From: Impatiens glandulifera
Lineage: Eukaryota; Streptophyta; Magnoliopsida; Ericales; Balsaminaceae
Length of the DNA stretch: 64,000 nucleotides
Direction: 5' to 3'
Assembly: GCF_907164915.1 (NCBI RefSeq)
Contig: NC_061869.1
Span: forward strand, 18,329,125-18,393,124
A model generated the notes under the pieces. The model saw only the letters and a list, made by a program, of their open reading frames with translations, was not told the DNA's origin and did not search any database. Below are positions 44,340-59,285 of this stretch, in pieces. Numbering within the stretch: position 1 is the first letter of the stretch; every line of letters starts with the position of its first letter. A program made the position numbers and the translations under genes.

Positions 44340-45617
44340 TTTCACTTTCATTTCTCACTCTTCTCCTTAAATTCTCACTTTTCTCGTTCTTATCTCCTTT
44401 CTCTCTAAACTCTAAGCGGCAAACTCAATGGTGAACCCAACGATGAACAATGACTTGTAGGCAAGGAAGGCGAAGAGGCTCGACTCTACCCATCTGAATC
44501 TGGGAAACAAGTCATAAACCCTAATTCTAGCAATATTCTTCTGCATATTGAAGTTACAAATGAAACCTCTATCCAGACAATTGAGTCTCTCCAACCACCA
44601 CCGAGCAGACCGAAGTTGTTAATTTAGAACAAAACCCATCGACCTCCATTTCTTGGACCATCACGCGGTCGCGTAACTAATGATGCGTGATCGAGTTTGT
44701 TTTCCAACATAAGATAAAATGGTGAAAGGTGATTGTGTTTTCCAACATCCTCATTTATTTGCATTTTCTAGCACTACTTCTTTGTGATTGGTTCGTAGAA
44801 CTCAAAATCTCTTATTTCTAACCCATCCTGCAAATACATGTGAATGCTAAATCTGTTCGGGAAATGGCTTTATGAGGGTATTTGATAGAACATTCTATCA
44901 ATTAAATATAAATGAATAAGGGCTTATTTTAATTAAGTGTTTGTCTTTGTCTGAAATTTGCTAAGTGTTGAACCAACAACCTTATGCTTAGGAAGTTGAT
45001 AATCTAGCCACTAAACTGTACTACATTTCCTTATTTGAATTAAGTTCATTGGACAGTTTTTACTTATGCCATTTAATAGTTTAGATTTTCTTCATGATTT
45101 AACTCGGTAATATAGTAAGAGCATCCATAAAAAAATATTAACCTTTCAAATTAATCAACTTATGACACTAAGGATAAGATAGTCTTGAAATACTTTCTTG
45201 ACCATAGTTATATATTTTAACAAATCATCTTACCTGTACTTAAAATTTAGATACTTTCATTTGATTTTTCCAACTAATTCTCCGCTTAAAGTTCACTATT
45301 TAACCTTCAATCCTTAATTTTCATTCTGTAACATGTATTGAATGAGAAGAAAAAACACATGATTTGTTTTGGGTTCTTTTGGGATTTGATTTTTGATTGA
45401 AACAAAACTTAAGTCAAAATAAGTCGGAAATCTGAATCATATTTTCTTGTAATGATTGGTCACAAAATGGTTTTGCTTGTTAGACTTTTGTGTGCGATTT
45501 GCAAAGACAGAAGATGTAGGTACTGCACCAACGGAGAGTTCAAGCAATAAGGTTGAGCCGAGTGAAGATGAATATTATTCCAACGATGATGCAATTGTTG
45601 GAAAACTGGATCCTTGA
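44340..45617 (+). pseudogene. Unidentified gene fragment with acidic last exon (copy B)
   Basis: Counterpart of 9,840-11,113. The first-exon-like ORF at 44,428 is stopped at codon 11 (TAG). The last exon (45,484-45,617) keeps the frame FCVRFAKTEDVGTAPT to KLDP and its stop. The intron-like interior is collinear with copy A, with small indels such as a 35-bp loss near 44,790. The overlapping minus-strand ORF at 44,412-44,594 is a shadow. Confidence 0.35.
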
Positions 45618-46309
45618 GTATCATCATCTGGTCTTATCTAATATCGAATAATGATGTCTTTGTTTTTTTTTATGAAACATCCATTATTTGAGCATTTGGT
45701 TCAATTGTTACAAACATTTGATCAAAAGCTAATGGGATGTATATATCATTTTCATCTAGATTTCATCAGCAGTACTCTTATATTTATACATTGCTGGTAT
45801 CATTTCTAATTTTTATAAAATATTATATAAAAAATAACATGAAAATTCTTTCCATGTTCTTCCTTCTTTTTTTGGCATTAATCTTTGCGACTTAAATGTA
45901 TTTATAAAACTAGACGAATCAAATAACAGACCGTTTATGAAATGACCAATTCAATGGTTTATGAAATGTCTAGAATTCGATTATGGAGAATTAAACTTTA
46001 AAATTTTTAAAAAATTATTTTATAACAAACCGATGTTAATTTTGATTTAATTTTTTTCAAACAGATTTTAACAATTTAGTGGCAAACAAAACACTACGAG
46101 ATTATTATTATTATTAAAAAAAGCGTAGAAAAAGAGCTTGAAATATTCTTTGATAGTTGTGATACTCCAAATATACATTTAAGTGACCAATTTACACACA
46201 AACAACATCCTCAATTAACAAACACAGGTCTTTTATAATATTAATTAAAGACAATAGAAAAAACAAACATAATTTAAAGAGAAAAGAACTAATGAATAAA
46301 CTAATGTAG

Positions 46310-46910
46310 AACCAAATTAAGCCTGGACTTAAAAGGAATAGCTTTGAGACAATCTGGTAATACATAGAAGCCAAAGCAGCTCCAACTCCAATGAATGGTC
46401 CAACCTAGAAAATCCACTGAGAATCAAAACGTTCAAACAAAAATTAACTTAAAATGCTTAAAATAAATCATTTAACCAAATCTGATTTGTCTATCTGATC
46501 AAACACTTACATGATCATTCCAATTATGGTCATTATTGTAGATGATTGCAGCTCCAAGACTCCTTGCTAGGTTAATACCTATTCTAGTAATGGCATTTGT
46601 AGCAAAATGAACCAAGAACACTGCAAACCCAATTAAAAGTGGAGACAAAATCTGCAAAAACCCAATTCACAACTCAAATCCAAAACCATTTCAAGATGAA
46701 TTTTCTAATGCAAACTTAGCCAAGTTCTTACAAGAACATGGGAGTTTCTAGCACTTCTCTTTGCATCAGTGGCTGAAAAGACAGTGTCGTAAACCAGTAC
46801 AAAAGATTCAATAATCTTAGCCCCAAGTCCTGAACTCTTAGTATAACCAGGATTCACTACATTAGCACCACCACCTAAAGTTTCATACAGATTTGGCTGA
46901 AAACCCTTGT
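46310..46910 (-). pseudogene. PIP-type aquaporin pseudogene fragment (copy B)
   Basis: Counterpart of 12,541-13,117. The frame through [35 protein letters not shown] is intact here, showing that the single-base loss in copy A came after the duplication. The TAG in place of Trp in the last exon is shared with copy A, so the gene was already dead when duplicated. The upstream exons are deleted and the sequence jumps directly into copia gag at about 46,911. Confidence 0.8.
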
Positions 46911-49900
46911 AGTGAGTCTAGTGGAGGATGGAATCCCAATTTGTGCAATTGGGTCAAGTGCGGGTAGTGAGACACAAAATAAGATAGTCGATGAGGTAAA
47001 ACTCAAGGATTTGAAGGTGAAGAATTTCTTGTTCCAGTCAATTAATCGAGAAATTCTTGAGACCATCCTTGATAAGGAAACGTCCAAAGGGATTTTGGGA
47101 ATCCATGAAGAAGAAATATCATGGATCCACGAAGGTCAAAAGGTCTCAACTCCAGGCTTTACGCAAGGAGTTTGAACTAACCACCATGAAAAAGGGGGAG
47201 AAGGTGGATAGCCTGTTAGGTAGAACTCTGAGTGTAGTCAACAAGATGAAAATCAATGGAGAAACAATAGAACAAAACACAGTGGTAGCAAAGATTCTAA
47301 GGTCTTTGACTCCAAAAAATGCTTATGTTGTCTGCTCTATAAAGGAAGCAAATGATATGGATACCCTAAGCATTGATGAACTCCATGGCATCCTATTGGT
47401 TCATGAACAACGGATGTAAGAACATCAAGAGGAGGAGCATGTTTTGAAGGTTGGATCAGATGAAGGATCCAATAGAGGAAGGGGTCAAAATGCTTACAGA
47501 GGAGGACGTGGTAGGGGAAGAGGAAGACAATCACTCAATAAAGCGACTATTGAGTGTTACAAATGTCACAAGTTGGGACATTTTAAGTTTGAATATTCAG
47601 AATGGGCCAATTATACAATAATGGAAGAAGGGGAAGAACTTTTGTTAATGGCCTATGAAGAAACTCAGGAATCAGAGAAAAAGGAAATATGGTTTCTCGA
47701 TTCAGGATGTAGCAACCATATGACAGGAAACAAATCTTGGTTTTCTGAGGTAACGGAGGATGATTTTACAAAAATAGTAAAACTTGGAAACAATGCAGAG
47801 ATGGATGTAGCAGCAAAGGGAAACATCAGAATCAAGCTGAATGGGACCACTCAGGTAATCTCAAATGTCTATTATGTTCCCGAATTGAAAAACAATCTAC
47901 TAAGTGTGAGACAATTACAAGAAAAGGGATTTCTGTTTTGTTCCAAGTTGGAGAATGTAAGGTGTTTCACCGAAAAAAAATGGTGATTATGCAAACTCAT
48001 ATGAGCAGGAACAAGATGTTCTGCTTAACAGTCTCAATGGTTCCAAATAGAGTTTTATGTCTACAAAGTGAGGTTATTTCAGACAAGGAACTCCACAAAT
48101 GGCACTGCAGGTTTGGGCACTTGAATTACAAAGGAATACAGGTTCTTTCATCAAAAAGTATGGTGAATAGTTAACCTGGCATTAAGGTTACGGACAAGAT
48201 ATGCATTATTTGTTTAATATGAAAACAACACAGAGATTCCATACCAAAGTAAAGTGCATGGAAGGCATCACGTAGACTCTTACTTGTGCATGCAGATATC
48301 TGTGGCCCAATCAAACTTGTTTCACGCAGCAACAAGAAGTATTTTCTAAGCATTATTAATGATATGACTAGGAAGACTTGGGTTTATTTTTTCATGAAAA
48401 ATCAGAGGCTCTAAAGATGTTTAAAAGTTTCAAAACTCTTGTGGAAAAGGAGACTGGTGAACAGATAGCAGGTCTAAGAACTGACAGAGGTGGTGAGTTC
48501 AACTCAAACGAGTTTTCGGAATTCTGCCAAGCTCATGGTAACAGTAGACAGTTGACTGCAGGCTTTACTCCTCAACAGAATGGCACAGCTGAAAGAAAGA
48601 ATGGGACTATCATGAATGTAGTTAGGTCTACGTTGGCTGAAAGAGAGGTACTTATATACTTCTGGCCTGAAGCAGTGAGGTGGTGTGTGCATGTTCAAAA
48701 TAGAAGTCCCACAGCAACATTGGGAAATCAGACACCTCAAGGAGCATGGACTGGCAAAACACCAATGGTAAACTACTTTAAAGTCTTTGGTTGTATTGCT
48801 CATGTACATGTTCCTATCAGAAAAGAACTAAGCTTGACAGTAAGAGTAGGAAAAGTGTGTTTCTTGGAGTTAGTAATGAGTCAAAGGCATGGAGGCTGTA
48901 TGATCCCATCATATAAACCATCATCATCAGTAGAGATGTGGTATTTGAATAAGAGATTGGATGGGATTGGGACAGCACAGAAGAAGGGAGCAGCCAAGGT
49001 GTCCTAAAATGGCCAGATGAGGAGAATGATGGTGAAACAAATAAAGATACAGATCCAGGTTCAACACATGATGATCAAACTACTGAGGTATCTACAGCTG
49101 AGATACCCACTAGCTTGGCTCAAGGGAGGGAAATCAGACAGAGAAAAGCACCAGAATGGCTAAATGAATTTGACAGAGGTAATAAGGGAGATAAAGAACA
49201 TTTAAGTGCCATGATGGCAATTGAGAATGATCTAGTTTCTTTCTCTAAAGTTGTTCTGGAGAAGAAATTGAGAGAAGCTATGACAATGGAGATAGAAGCA
49301 ATTGAGAAGAATCATACCTGGGAACTTGTCAAGCTGCCTCCTGGAGCTAAAATTGTTAAAGTCAAATGGGTATTCAAGTCCAAACTTAATGAAGAGGAGA
49401 GGTAGAGAAGTTTAAAAGAAGATTGGTAGCGAAGGGATATGTGCAAAGGTACGGTATAGAATACGCTGAAGTTTTTGTTCCTGTGGCTAGACTTGATACT
49501 ATTAGAACAGTTATTTCTTTAGCTTAGTTGGGAAATTCTACAATTAGATGTGAAAAGTGCTTTTCTCCATGGGGAGCTTAAAGAAGAAGTATTTGTTCAA
49601 CAGCCTGAAGGGTTCATAAAGAAAGGGGAAGAAGAAAAAAGGTGTACAGACTCAAAAAGGCATTGTATGGGCTTAAACAAGCACCACGGGCTTGGTTTAG
49701 CAGGATTGAGGCTTACTTCATTCGAGAGAAATTTGATAGATGTTTACATGAGCATACTTTGTTTACCAAGTTAGAAGAAGGAAAGTTTTTATTGGTCAGT
49801 CTCTATGTTGATGATTTAATATATACTGGTAATGATAAAGACATGTGTGATGAGTTTAAACACTCAATGATGATGAAGTTCGAGATGTCGGACTTGGAGG

Positions 49901-50800
49901 AAAATGAAGTATTTCTTGGGAATTAAAGTCAAACACTGCTCAAGTGGACTCTTTATATGTCAAAAGAGGTATGCTCAAGAAGTACTAGAAAGGTTTGGAA
50001 TGAAAGAAAGTAATGTTGTGAAGAATTCAATTGTGTTGGGAACAAAACTGATCAAGGATGAAGGAGGTACTAAAATCGATGAAACCATGTACAAACAAGT
50101 GGTTGGCAGTTTCATGTATCTAACGGTAACCAAACCAGACTTACTATATGGGGTTAGTCTCATTAGCGGGTTTATGGCCAATCCCACCACAATGCATTGG
50201 ACAGCAGCAAAGAGGATGTTCAGATATTTAAAAGGCACATATGAACTGGGAATACTTTACAAAAAAGGAGAGGCAAATTACAGACTTGTTAGATACACAG
50301 ACAACGATTATGTCGGGGATTTAAATGATAGGAGAAGTGCATCAGGGTATGTATTCTTTATGGGATCAGGGGCTGTATCTTGGACGTCAAAAAACAGCCA
50401 ACCATAGCTTTATCTACTACAGAGTCTGAATATAAAGCAGCTGCTATGTGTGCATGTCAATGTGTCTGGCTCAAAAGAATTCTGGAGCAACTTGGGATTG
50501 AAAAGAAGAAGACAAGGACAGTCATTCTATGTGATAACAGTTCTACTATCAAGCTATCTAGGAATCCTTCTTTTTTAAGAAAATAAGGACTTAGAGTGTT
50601 TCATGGTAAAAACAAGCATATCAATGTTAGGTTTCATTTTCTAAGGGATCTAGTGAATGATGGGATCATTGAGCTAAACTACTGCAGGACTGAAGATCAG
50701 ATTGCTGATATAATGACAAAACCATTAACGTTAGAATAATTCGAAAGGCTTCGAAGCATGCTTGGAATGATGACGGCTAGCTGTGTAAACTAAGAAGGAA
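46911..50800 (+). pseudogene. Copia gag-pol pseudogene (copy B)
   Basis: Begins inside gag ([17 protein letters not shown]). The 5' LTR, primer site and gag start are deleted. A frame shift lies near 47,090 and stops at 47,418. The knuckle CYKCHKLGHFKFEYSEW has lost its last Cys. Protease is FLDSGCSNHMTG, integrase pieces are LRTDRGGEF and QQNGTAERKN, and RT has LYVDDLIYTG (about 49,800). Unlike copy A it keeps the connection and RNase H (YTDNDYVGDLNDRRSASGYV and ALSTTESEYKAA, 50,290-50,480). It still shows many shifts. Confidence 0.9.
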
Positions 50801-50821
50801 GTCTTAGTTTAAGGGAGGGAA

Positions 50822-50956
50822 TGTTAGTCTTTTATAATTAAGTCTTTTATTATTATTATTATTATTATTAATGACCAAGTCCAACCAGTTATGATTAGAG
50901 GCCTATTCTCTAGGGATTGATTATCAGACATTTCTAGTTTTTTAGGTGATCATGCG
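50822..50956 (+). repeat. Truncated 3' LTR of the copia element (copy B)
   Basis: Preceded by the polypurine tract AAGGGAGGGAA (about 50,810-50,820) and matches 13,658-13,790 of the copy A 5' LTR, including the (ATT)n tract. It breaks off after GATCATGCG near 50,956. Confidence 0.85.
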
Positions 50957-51415
50957 CAGAACTTGCCGTCTGGCGGGCTCAAACTCAAACTCAGGACCTC
51001 ATGGAGGCCTGGGGATATTCACCTCTTGTTGCCACTAGGCTAGAAGAGGGGATTACATTTGTCGTTTAAGGTTTAGAGAGAAAGGGATGGAAGCTTGGGG
51101 ATATACACCTCTTGTTACCACTAGGCTAGCAGAGGGGATTACATTTGTCGTTTAAGGTTTAGAGAGAAAGGGATAGATTCTCTCGGAGAATAGCGAGATA
51201 AGAGGGAACGTGGATGAAGACCTGAAGAAAGAAATGAAAATAAAATGGGAATATAAAATAAATAATAAGAGCATTGAGGATATTTCCGTCGTGGGATATT
51301 TTCGTCTGTCAGAAAATGTCATTTTACAAATTTTATTCGGCCGGGATCATTTCCCTAAAACGGGTCATTAGTATGGTCATTTCGCAAATTTCCCATACAA
51401 CTTGATAATTATTCT
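50957..51415. repeat. Unassigned repeat with an 86-bp tandem duplication
   Basis: The units at 51,011-51,096 and 51,097-51,175 share CACCTCTTGTT, CCACTAGGCTAG and GAGGGGATTACATTTGTCG. The block starts with CTCAAACTCAGGACCTCATGG, a wording common at ends of plant short repeats. It is missing from copy A, where a deletion joins 17,185 directly to the following AT-rich DNA. No gene. Confidence 0.55.
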
Positions 51416-52906
51416 TCCAATTATTTTTTATATTATATTATATATAATATTAATTACATCAACGACTTTCAGTATTTCATAATTATCTTTTGGATATATA
51501 TATTTTTATTTAATTATATATATTTTTATTTATTATTTCTATTTTATCTTTTATTTATAAAATAAATTAAATTAGTATCAATTATATATGGTATTTAGTT
51601 TATTTTTTTATCACTTTAATTTTTTATTTGTTTCATTTTTTATTTAATTTTAAAATAAAATAGACATGAATTATTTTTTTTTATTTAAATTGGAACTTAA
51701 AATTTAGGTGTTTAAACTAATGAATGAATGATTTGATTCAAGAAATAAAAGATGATATTTTATAATAAAAATATATATATATATATATATAAGAGATTTA
51801 GTAATTATTCATATAAATATAAAACTAATATTATCATGTGAACACTGGATTAGATTGATTCATTTTATTTATTTTTTATATTTATAATATTAAAATTAAA
51901 ATTATATATATTTATTAATTTAATTTTAAATATTAAAAATTTATTTAAATTAAAAAAAATATTTTTTAAAATAAATTATATGAATATATTAATTTTATAA
52001 TTTTTTATTAATATATAATTTTAAATATTAAAAAATTATTTAATTAAAAAATAAAATATTTAAAATAAATTTATCAATATATTAATTTTTATTAATATTT
52101 AATTTTAAATATATATATATATATATATTTAATATGAATATGATATAAGAATATATATATATATATATAAAGTTTTATTACGATCATTTATATTCCATTT
52201 TTAGAATGCAAAATTTAAGAATATAATGTAAAATTATATTTTATAAATATATTTTTGTAGTGATTTAAACATAAAAATAATTACATAAAAAAATAATATT
52301 ATTTATATTTTATTAATTATATATATATATATAATTAATAATTAACAAAATTCTCACTTTTATTCTATATATATATATAAATATAATTTATGTTGTGACC
52401 CTATATTTGGATGTAAAAAGACGAAATGGATGTATATATTTAAATTTATGTATTTTATTGTAATAATTTTATATTAATATATACAAATAATTAGAAATAA
52501 ATGAGAGAATATATATAAAATAATTAGAAATAGTTTAAATAATTCAAGGGAATAAGTAAAATGATTAAAAAAGAATAAATAAATAAGAGATAATAAATAA
52601 AAATTAATTAAAAATAATTAGAGAAAAAATGCTAAGATTAAAAAGTTTGAAAGATGTATATAAAAAGAAAATTAAGTTTAAAACTTGTAAAAAGTGTTTA
52701 TTTATAATATATTTTTTTAGCACGTAAAACAAACAACAATTAGATACAACATGAAAAATATAATATATAAATGATGTCAGACAAAATATAAATATTTATG
52801 TATGAGTTAATTAGGTCCGTAGAGATTTGGTGAAAGCAACTTAATTGTATAGATAAAATTAAATGAAAAATATATATTTATATATTTTATGGTGTTATTA
52901 TATATA

Positions 52907-53338
<432 letters not shown>

Positions 53339-54059
53339 TACATATATATATATAATATGAGAGAATATATATAAATTATAAAAATAATGAAAGAATATAT
53401 ATATATATATAATTAATAAATAATGACTGAGAAAATATAAAAAATATAAAATAAGGATGAAATAAAATTAATAAATAATGATTGAGAAAATATAACAGTT
53501 TATATATAAATTAATTAGAAGATAAAATTTCTCTTGTCCTAAGTGACTTATTAGGAAGAATGTGCAGTTATTATTAAATCGCTAAGTTGAGCTCACAGTT
53601 GAGTGAAGAGTTTTAGAGAGGAAGAGACGACTAAAAAGAAACATAAATTTTTTTTTATATAATACTGCATAAAAAAAATTTTAGGGCCTTCTAAAATTTG
53701 GAGCTCTGGGTAGTGGCCCATCTTGCCCACCCTAATAGCCGGTCCAGGCAGTGGCCCATCTTGCCTACCCTAATAGCCGGCCCTGGTTGAGCTCGGTTCA
53801 TATTATTGAATTGTTTTTTAAAAACGATAGTTTTTAAATAGTGTTTATTTTATTTTATAATTTCAAAATAGTAATATAAAATTTGATCTATTATAATGAA
53901 TTCAACTTAAATTTGGATAATTACTCATAAATATAAAAAAAAATGTTAGCCCATCCAAATGACATGTGAATTGATATTTTATATTCTTTCAAAAGATTAC
54001 ATACATATATATTATTTATTCTAAAGCATACATCCCACTAAAAAGTGTGACTACAAAGA

Positions 54060-54640
54060 AGAAAAAGAGATCATGTGGGATAACAAACCTAAAACTAAAG
54101 ACGGTAACTCAAGCTCCTTGGATGATGGTTTATGTAAAATACATGGAGTTTCTATCTTTTGACTTAGTCTCGGAAACGTTTCTGCAACTTCGCAATAAGC
54201 AATGATGTGTATGATCTCACTAACAATCCACGTCTTGTATCGATAACTGAATCGACAATGAATCTAAAGGTATCCATGAGAAATCTCGTGGCTACAACTT
54301 ACAAAATAAATAAGTTGTGATCGAACTAAATGAAATATAAATCAGAAAAACTTAATCGCCGATGAAACGCGCTACCCAAAATGAAGATCGGATTCAAATA
54401 TTGACAACACATACGTTTTGCATATCCTTCACGATGACGACACAGAATGAAAACTCAGTGTTGCCTCTCGCAATCGAAAATGCAATTTAGCGTAGTGATG
54501 GAAAATGAGGCTTATTTGGAGGAGGTGACGCCTTGAGAGCTGCGGCTAGAGGAACTTTGTTTTATTTATACTTTAAGTTAGGGTTTTTCTCTAGTATGCG
54601 CATGGGCCTATTTGGCCCAAACTTTGGAGCATGGTCCATT
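54060..54640 (-). pseudogene. Promoter-like unit and exon-like fragment (copy B)
   Basis: Promoter motifs as in copy A: TGGGCC/GGCCCA pair (about 54,603-54,620), telo-box (about 54,579-54,588) and TATAAATA (about 54,564-54,572). The exon-like part (54,300-54,060) has an insertion (GAAACGTTTCTG near 54,172) and stops, so the reading frame of 19,498-19,760 is not kept. The promoter is therefore better conserved than the ORF. Confidence 0.4.
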
Positions 54641-55311
54641 TAAACATATTCACTTATAAAAATGAAAGACAATAAAAGAAGAAAATATAAGATTTCAATA
54701 ATTAAATAATCTCAATATTATTCATTTTGAAGCTATGATTCTAAGAGTGCATTAGCTATCTCTTGAACACTTATTGAGAATCATTTGGATATTAAGTTTG
54801 AGTGTTCATCCATATGAATTCAAATAAATAACGGTTTCAAAACTTGAATGTAAGAAATTACAATGTTCTAATAGGAACATAACATGACTGATTATCAACC
54901 TGACTTATAAAATTTGAATTATGTAGATAATTTAATAGAATGAGAGTAAAAAATAAAATTAAAATGAGAGATATATATATTTCATATTAAAAATAAAATA
55001 AAATAAATGTATTTTATTTTCTCTATTTAATAGTTTTTATTCATTTAAATCGAAATAATGTCATAAAAACGATGAAATAATATGTTCTATTATTAGTTTG
55101 GAAGGAAATGCTTTTAGAGAGATGAATAGACTCTCCCCCTCTTTCCTCTCAAAAACAAATTGTTTGTGATGGATTTTGTTGAGATAATTTCTTCTTCAAC
55201 TTTCTCACCTTCTCTATATTTTTTTTATTATTATTTACCCTATAGTTAAGCTTCCCTTTTATGAGTATAATTTTTATTTGATATTATTATCTTCTTCCAC
55301 TCCCTCTTCCT

Positions 55312-55372
<61 letters not shown>

Positions 55373-55829
55373 CACTTCTTTTATCTTCTCTATTCAGTTT
55401 ACTCATTATAAGTATATTTATTTTTCTAACCATTATTAATCGATTGACAAAAATCATGCATGCAATAATTGAAGTTGACCATATCAAGAAGAAATCTTGA
55501 TGATTACACATTATTCTCCATGAGTTAAATATGTCACTAAAACTAAGAAAAATAATTAATTTTTCTTGAGAAAAAAAGTTAATTTATCTTGTAATGTTAG
55601 ATCAAGTTGAGGTTTTTCAGTAAAGTAATTTCAGGACTCAAAATGATCTTAAAAGGATTCAATGTCCTTTTATTCAAACCGAAAGCAAACTCACTAACAA
55701 CTATTAAGGATGAGATTGCAAAAATATATTTGACAATAATTAAAAGGATTGGATATCAAGTTTCACTTCATTTCCACCACTCGAACAGATTGAAAGTTTG
55801 GTTGAATCTTTTTTCAATCTCATCGATAA
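54641..55829. other. AT-rich DNA (copy B)
   Basis: Counterpart of 20,091-21,224, with a (TA)n expansion at 55,316-55,369. No gene is supported. The ORF at 55,607-55,834 is not open in copy A. Confidence 0.45.
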
Positions 55830-56135
55830 GGTAGAGATGCATATATTAAATAGTATTTCAGTTTAATTAAATTTTGATATGATTTAAGAAAAATATATAT
55901 TTCTATAATTAATTTCATATCAAATCTATTTATTTCCTTATAAATATTATATATTTTAATTTATAAATGTTATTTCAGTATTTCGGTATAGCTCGATATA
56001 CCAAAATTAAAAATATCTCATATCTTTACCGTAACAATAATTTCGGTATCGATTCCATACCTTACCTTTTTTGGTATACCTTAAAAATTGATATTTTCAA
56101 TATATTACGGTACAATTTTTTCTATATACCTAATC
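55830..56135. mobile_element. Partial hAT-like miniature element (copy B)
   Basis: Counterpart of 21,225-21,535, with the same truncation and the same CGGTATAGCTCGATATACC-type blocks. Confidence 0.5.
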
Positions 56136-56229
56136 ATATTTACTAATCACATGAGTAGATATGGGTATATTATCTTATGTCAATAAATTAGAGTTTTTTA
56201 AAAAGTTTAAAGAAATGTAAAATGAAGTA

Positions 56230-58720
56230 AAGATTCCAAGTTGCAAGAAAATGAAGCAATTTGATTTAATTGTGATGGTGAGTATTTGAGCAACGAATTT
56301 GATTATCATATGAAAACATGTAAGATAGTAACGCAGTTGTCTTCCCGAAGAACACCATAGTTGAATGGTGTTTCTGAAAGGAAAAAATTACAGATATGGT
56401 TTGATTGACGATGAGTTTTGTTAATTTCGATATCCTTTTTAGTATATGCTCTCAGTACCACTATACTTACATTAACAAGACTCCGTCAAGAACTATAGAT
56501 AAAACTTCATATGATATATGGATTGAAAATGCTTCAAAGTTGTCTTTTATTAAAATATGAGAATTTGAAGTCTATGTAAAACGTTTCCAAATAGAGAAGC
56601 TTGTCCAAAAATTAGATAAATATTTTTATAGGATATCCAAAATAAAATTTTGTACATTATTTCTACAAATCAACTAAGAAAAATGTGTTTGTTGCAAGGG
56701 ATAATGTATTTTTAGAAAGAGAGTTCTTTTCCAACAAATCAAGTGGGATAAATAATCATCTTGAAACAGTTCAAGATGGTGAAGAGAAACAAACTCAACA
56801 ACAATAAATTGTTGATGTCAATGATGAGATGATTATGTTTGAAGGCCTCGGGCTTTAGATCATCCAAGATCCAGAACAAGAAGATCTACAAACAATTGTG
56901 GATAATGTTCTAAATTAGTTGATGAACTCACTCATAGATCAGAAAGGTTAAGGGTACAATCAAGACATTACAATGATTTTATCTTGAATGTAAGCTTTGA
57001 TGTTCTTATGCTTATTCATAATGAAATTATACCTATAAGCAAGGAGTGACGGGTTTAGACTCCATTAAATGGCATGAGGCCATTAGGTCATAAATGAATT
57101 CGATGTTTGAAAATCAATTATGAGACTTGATGGATTTACAAGATTGGGTAAAACCCATAGGAAGCAAATGAGTTTTCAAACTCACAATTGACAATGTTAA
57201 AAATGTACGTATATGTTTATAAGGCAATGATAGTTGCCAAAGATTTTGACAAATTCATAGTATAGACTACGAAGAGACATTTTCACTAGTTGTCATTATT
57301 AGATCTATTAGGATAATTCTAGCTATTGACACATATTATGAATATGAGATATGACAATGAATGTCAAAATCATTTTTTCTAAATCATTTTCAAAAGAAGA
57401 TGTGTACATGACACAACATGATGATTTTGAAAATTCAAATGATGCTAGAAAGATATGCAAACTTAAGAAGTCTATTTATGGACTTAAGCAAGCATTAAAG
57501 ATCCAGAACTTTCGATTTGAAAAAATATCAAAGAGTTTGATTTCATTAGACAAGAAGAGGATCCTTGTGTTTACAATAAGTTTAGTGAAAGTAAGATAGT
57601 CTTCTTAGTATTGTATGTGGATGACATATTACTTATTAGGCTGACATTCTGATGTTAGATTCCGTAAACAAATGACTAAAGAAGATGATTCTTGTGTTTA
57701 GAAGATGTTTAGTGGAAGTTAGTATTCTTAGTCTTGTATGTGAATGGCATACTACTTATTAGGAATGATAGTATAATGTTAGACTCTATAAATGAATGAC
57801 TAAAAAATGTTCCTCAATGAAAGACTTGGGAAAAGATCCGTACATACTTGAATTAAGATCTATAGATATAGATCCAAAAGATTTCTTAAATTAAGTCAAA
57901 GGACTTATATTGATAAGATTTATGTTTGACTTGATGATTTTGTAATATTTTATCCTTATTTGTTATTAATTTGATCGATATAAAATAATATGTCCAAATA
58001 ATTCATTATTAATAAATGGAATCATCTTCAGTGTTCTAGTGAATGAAACTCAATGAATAAAAGTTCTGAATTATTAAAATTCTGTAGTCTGAAATCATCA
58101 TATGGACATAGATAATTTTATAAGTGACTATATTGTAAGTTGTTTGATAGAGTCATGTTTCATGGGCTATAGGGACATTGAGATGTTTAGTCAATAACTT
58201 GTATTTGTATGGATGATATATGTAAGACTAACCAACATTAATACTCTCCAAAAAAAGGTTGTGGAGTTTTATGTTAAACCATGATTAGTAAATTCCTGAG
58301 ACATGAGTATATATGTTGTGGTCTCACTTGACAATTGATAATCATTTGACACTGTTAAATTCTTTCTATAAAAGGGAGATATAAAAACATTGTTTGAGAA
58401 TGTCAAAAGTTGAGTGGGAGCTATAGTCATACGAGATTAGAGAAGTCCTCATGCTTCGTGTATATTGTGATGCATTGAACAAGAATAGTTTATCGGTCAC
58501 TTGAAAATCAAGAACTGGAAATGCATGACCATGCACGGATGAATTATTTGAATTATCTATTTATTTGACGGTTCAAACTCAAAACTCAAGAAACATATTT
58601 GATAATAGTTATGAATGTCAACATATCATCAAATAAGACATTAAGAGACAAAAATATCTTATATTGCACACTTGTTTTAAGGACTAGTGGGAGATTTAAG
58701 GAATTGTGTCAACAATATAT
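56230..58720 (+). pseudogene. Old copia pol relic (copy B)
   Basis: Counterpart of 21,640-24,110. The RT piece at 57,351-57,599 (KLKKSIYGLKQALK) is followed after a one-base shift by EEDPCVYNKF. Near 57,610 it reads LYVDDILL, so the catalytic aspartates that copy A has changed (YVND) are kept here. Stops remain throughout. Confidence 0.7.
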
Positions 58721-58726
58721 ATATCT

Positions 58727-58941
58727 TGATGCTTAATTTGTAAAGTGTCCGGATTGCTGGTTCGAGAGTTGTGGTTAATTTAGATATATACGTGAGAGTA
58801 ATTGGATACTTGAGTCGGATTGTGGGTTTACCCGCCCATAACAAAAGAAGTACAACACTTTAACCAACTAAGCTAATAATACTTTATATTTTAAATTCAA
58901 AAACCAAATTTGATGAACGCGGAACATTTTTAACTAACCAA

Positions 58942-58977
<36 letters not shown>

Positions 58978-59247
58978 GATGCTTAATTTTCAAAGTGTCC
59001 GGATTGTCAGGTCGAGAGTTGTGGTTAATTTGGATATATATGTGAGGATAAATGGATACTTAGGTCGGATTATGGGTTAACCCACCCATAAACTTAAAAC
59101 GATTAAAAATAAAATTAAAAATGTTATATGTATATTTCGAACTTACAATATAACAAAACAAGTACAAACTTTAACCAACTAAGCTGATAACACTTTATGT
59201 TTTAAATTCAACACCAAATTTAATAAATGCGAGACATTTTTAACTAA

Positions 59248-59285
<38 letters not shown>

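Noticed and set aside
44412..44594. Minus-strand ORF ending FLAYKSLFIVGFTIEFAA
   Set aside because: It overlaps the plus-strand first-exon-like fragment, and its frame is only partly kept in the other copies. The plus-strand reading has a leader and a donor and is preferred.
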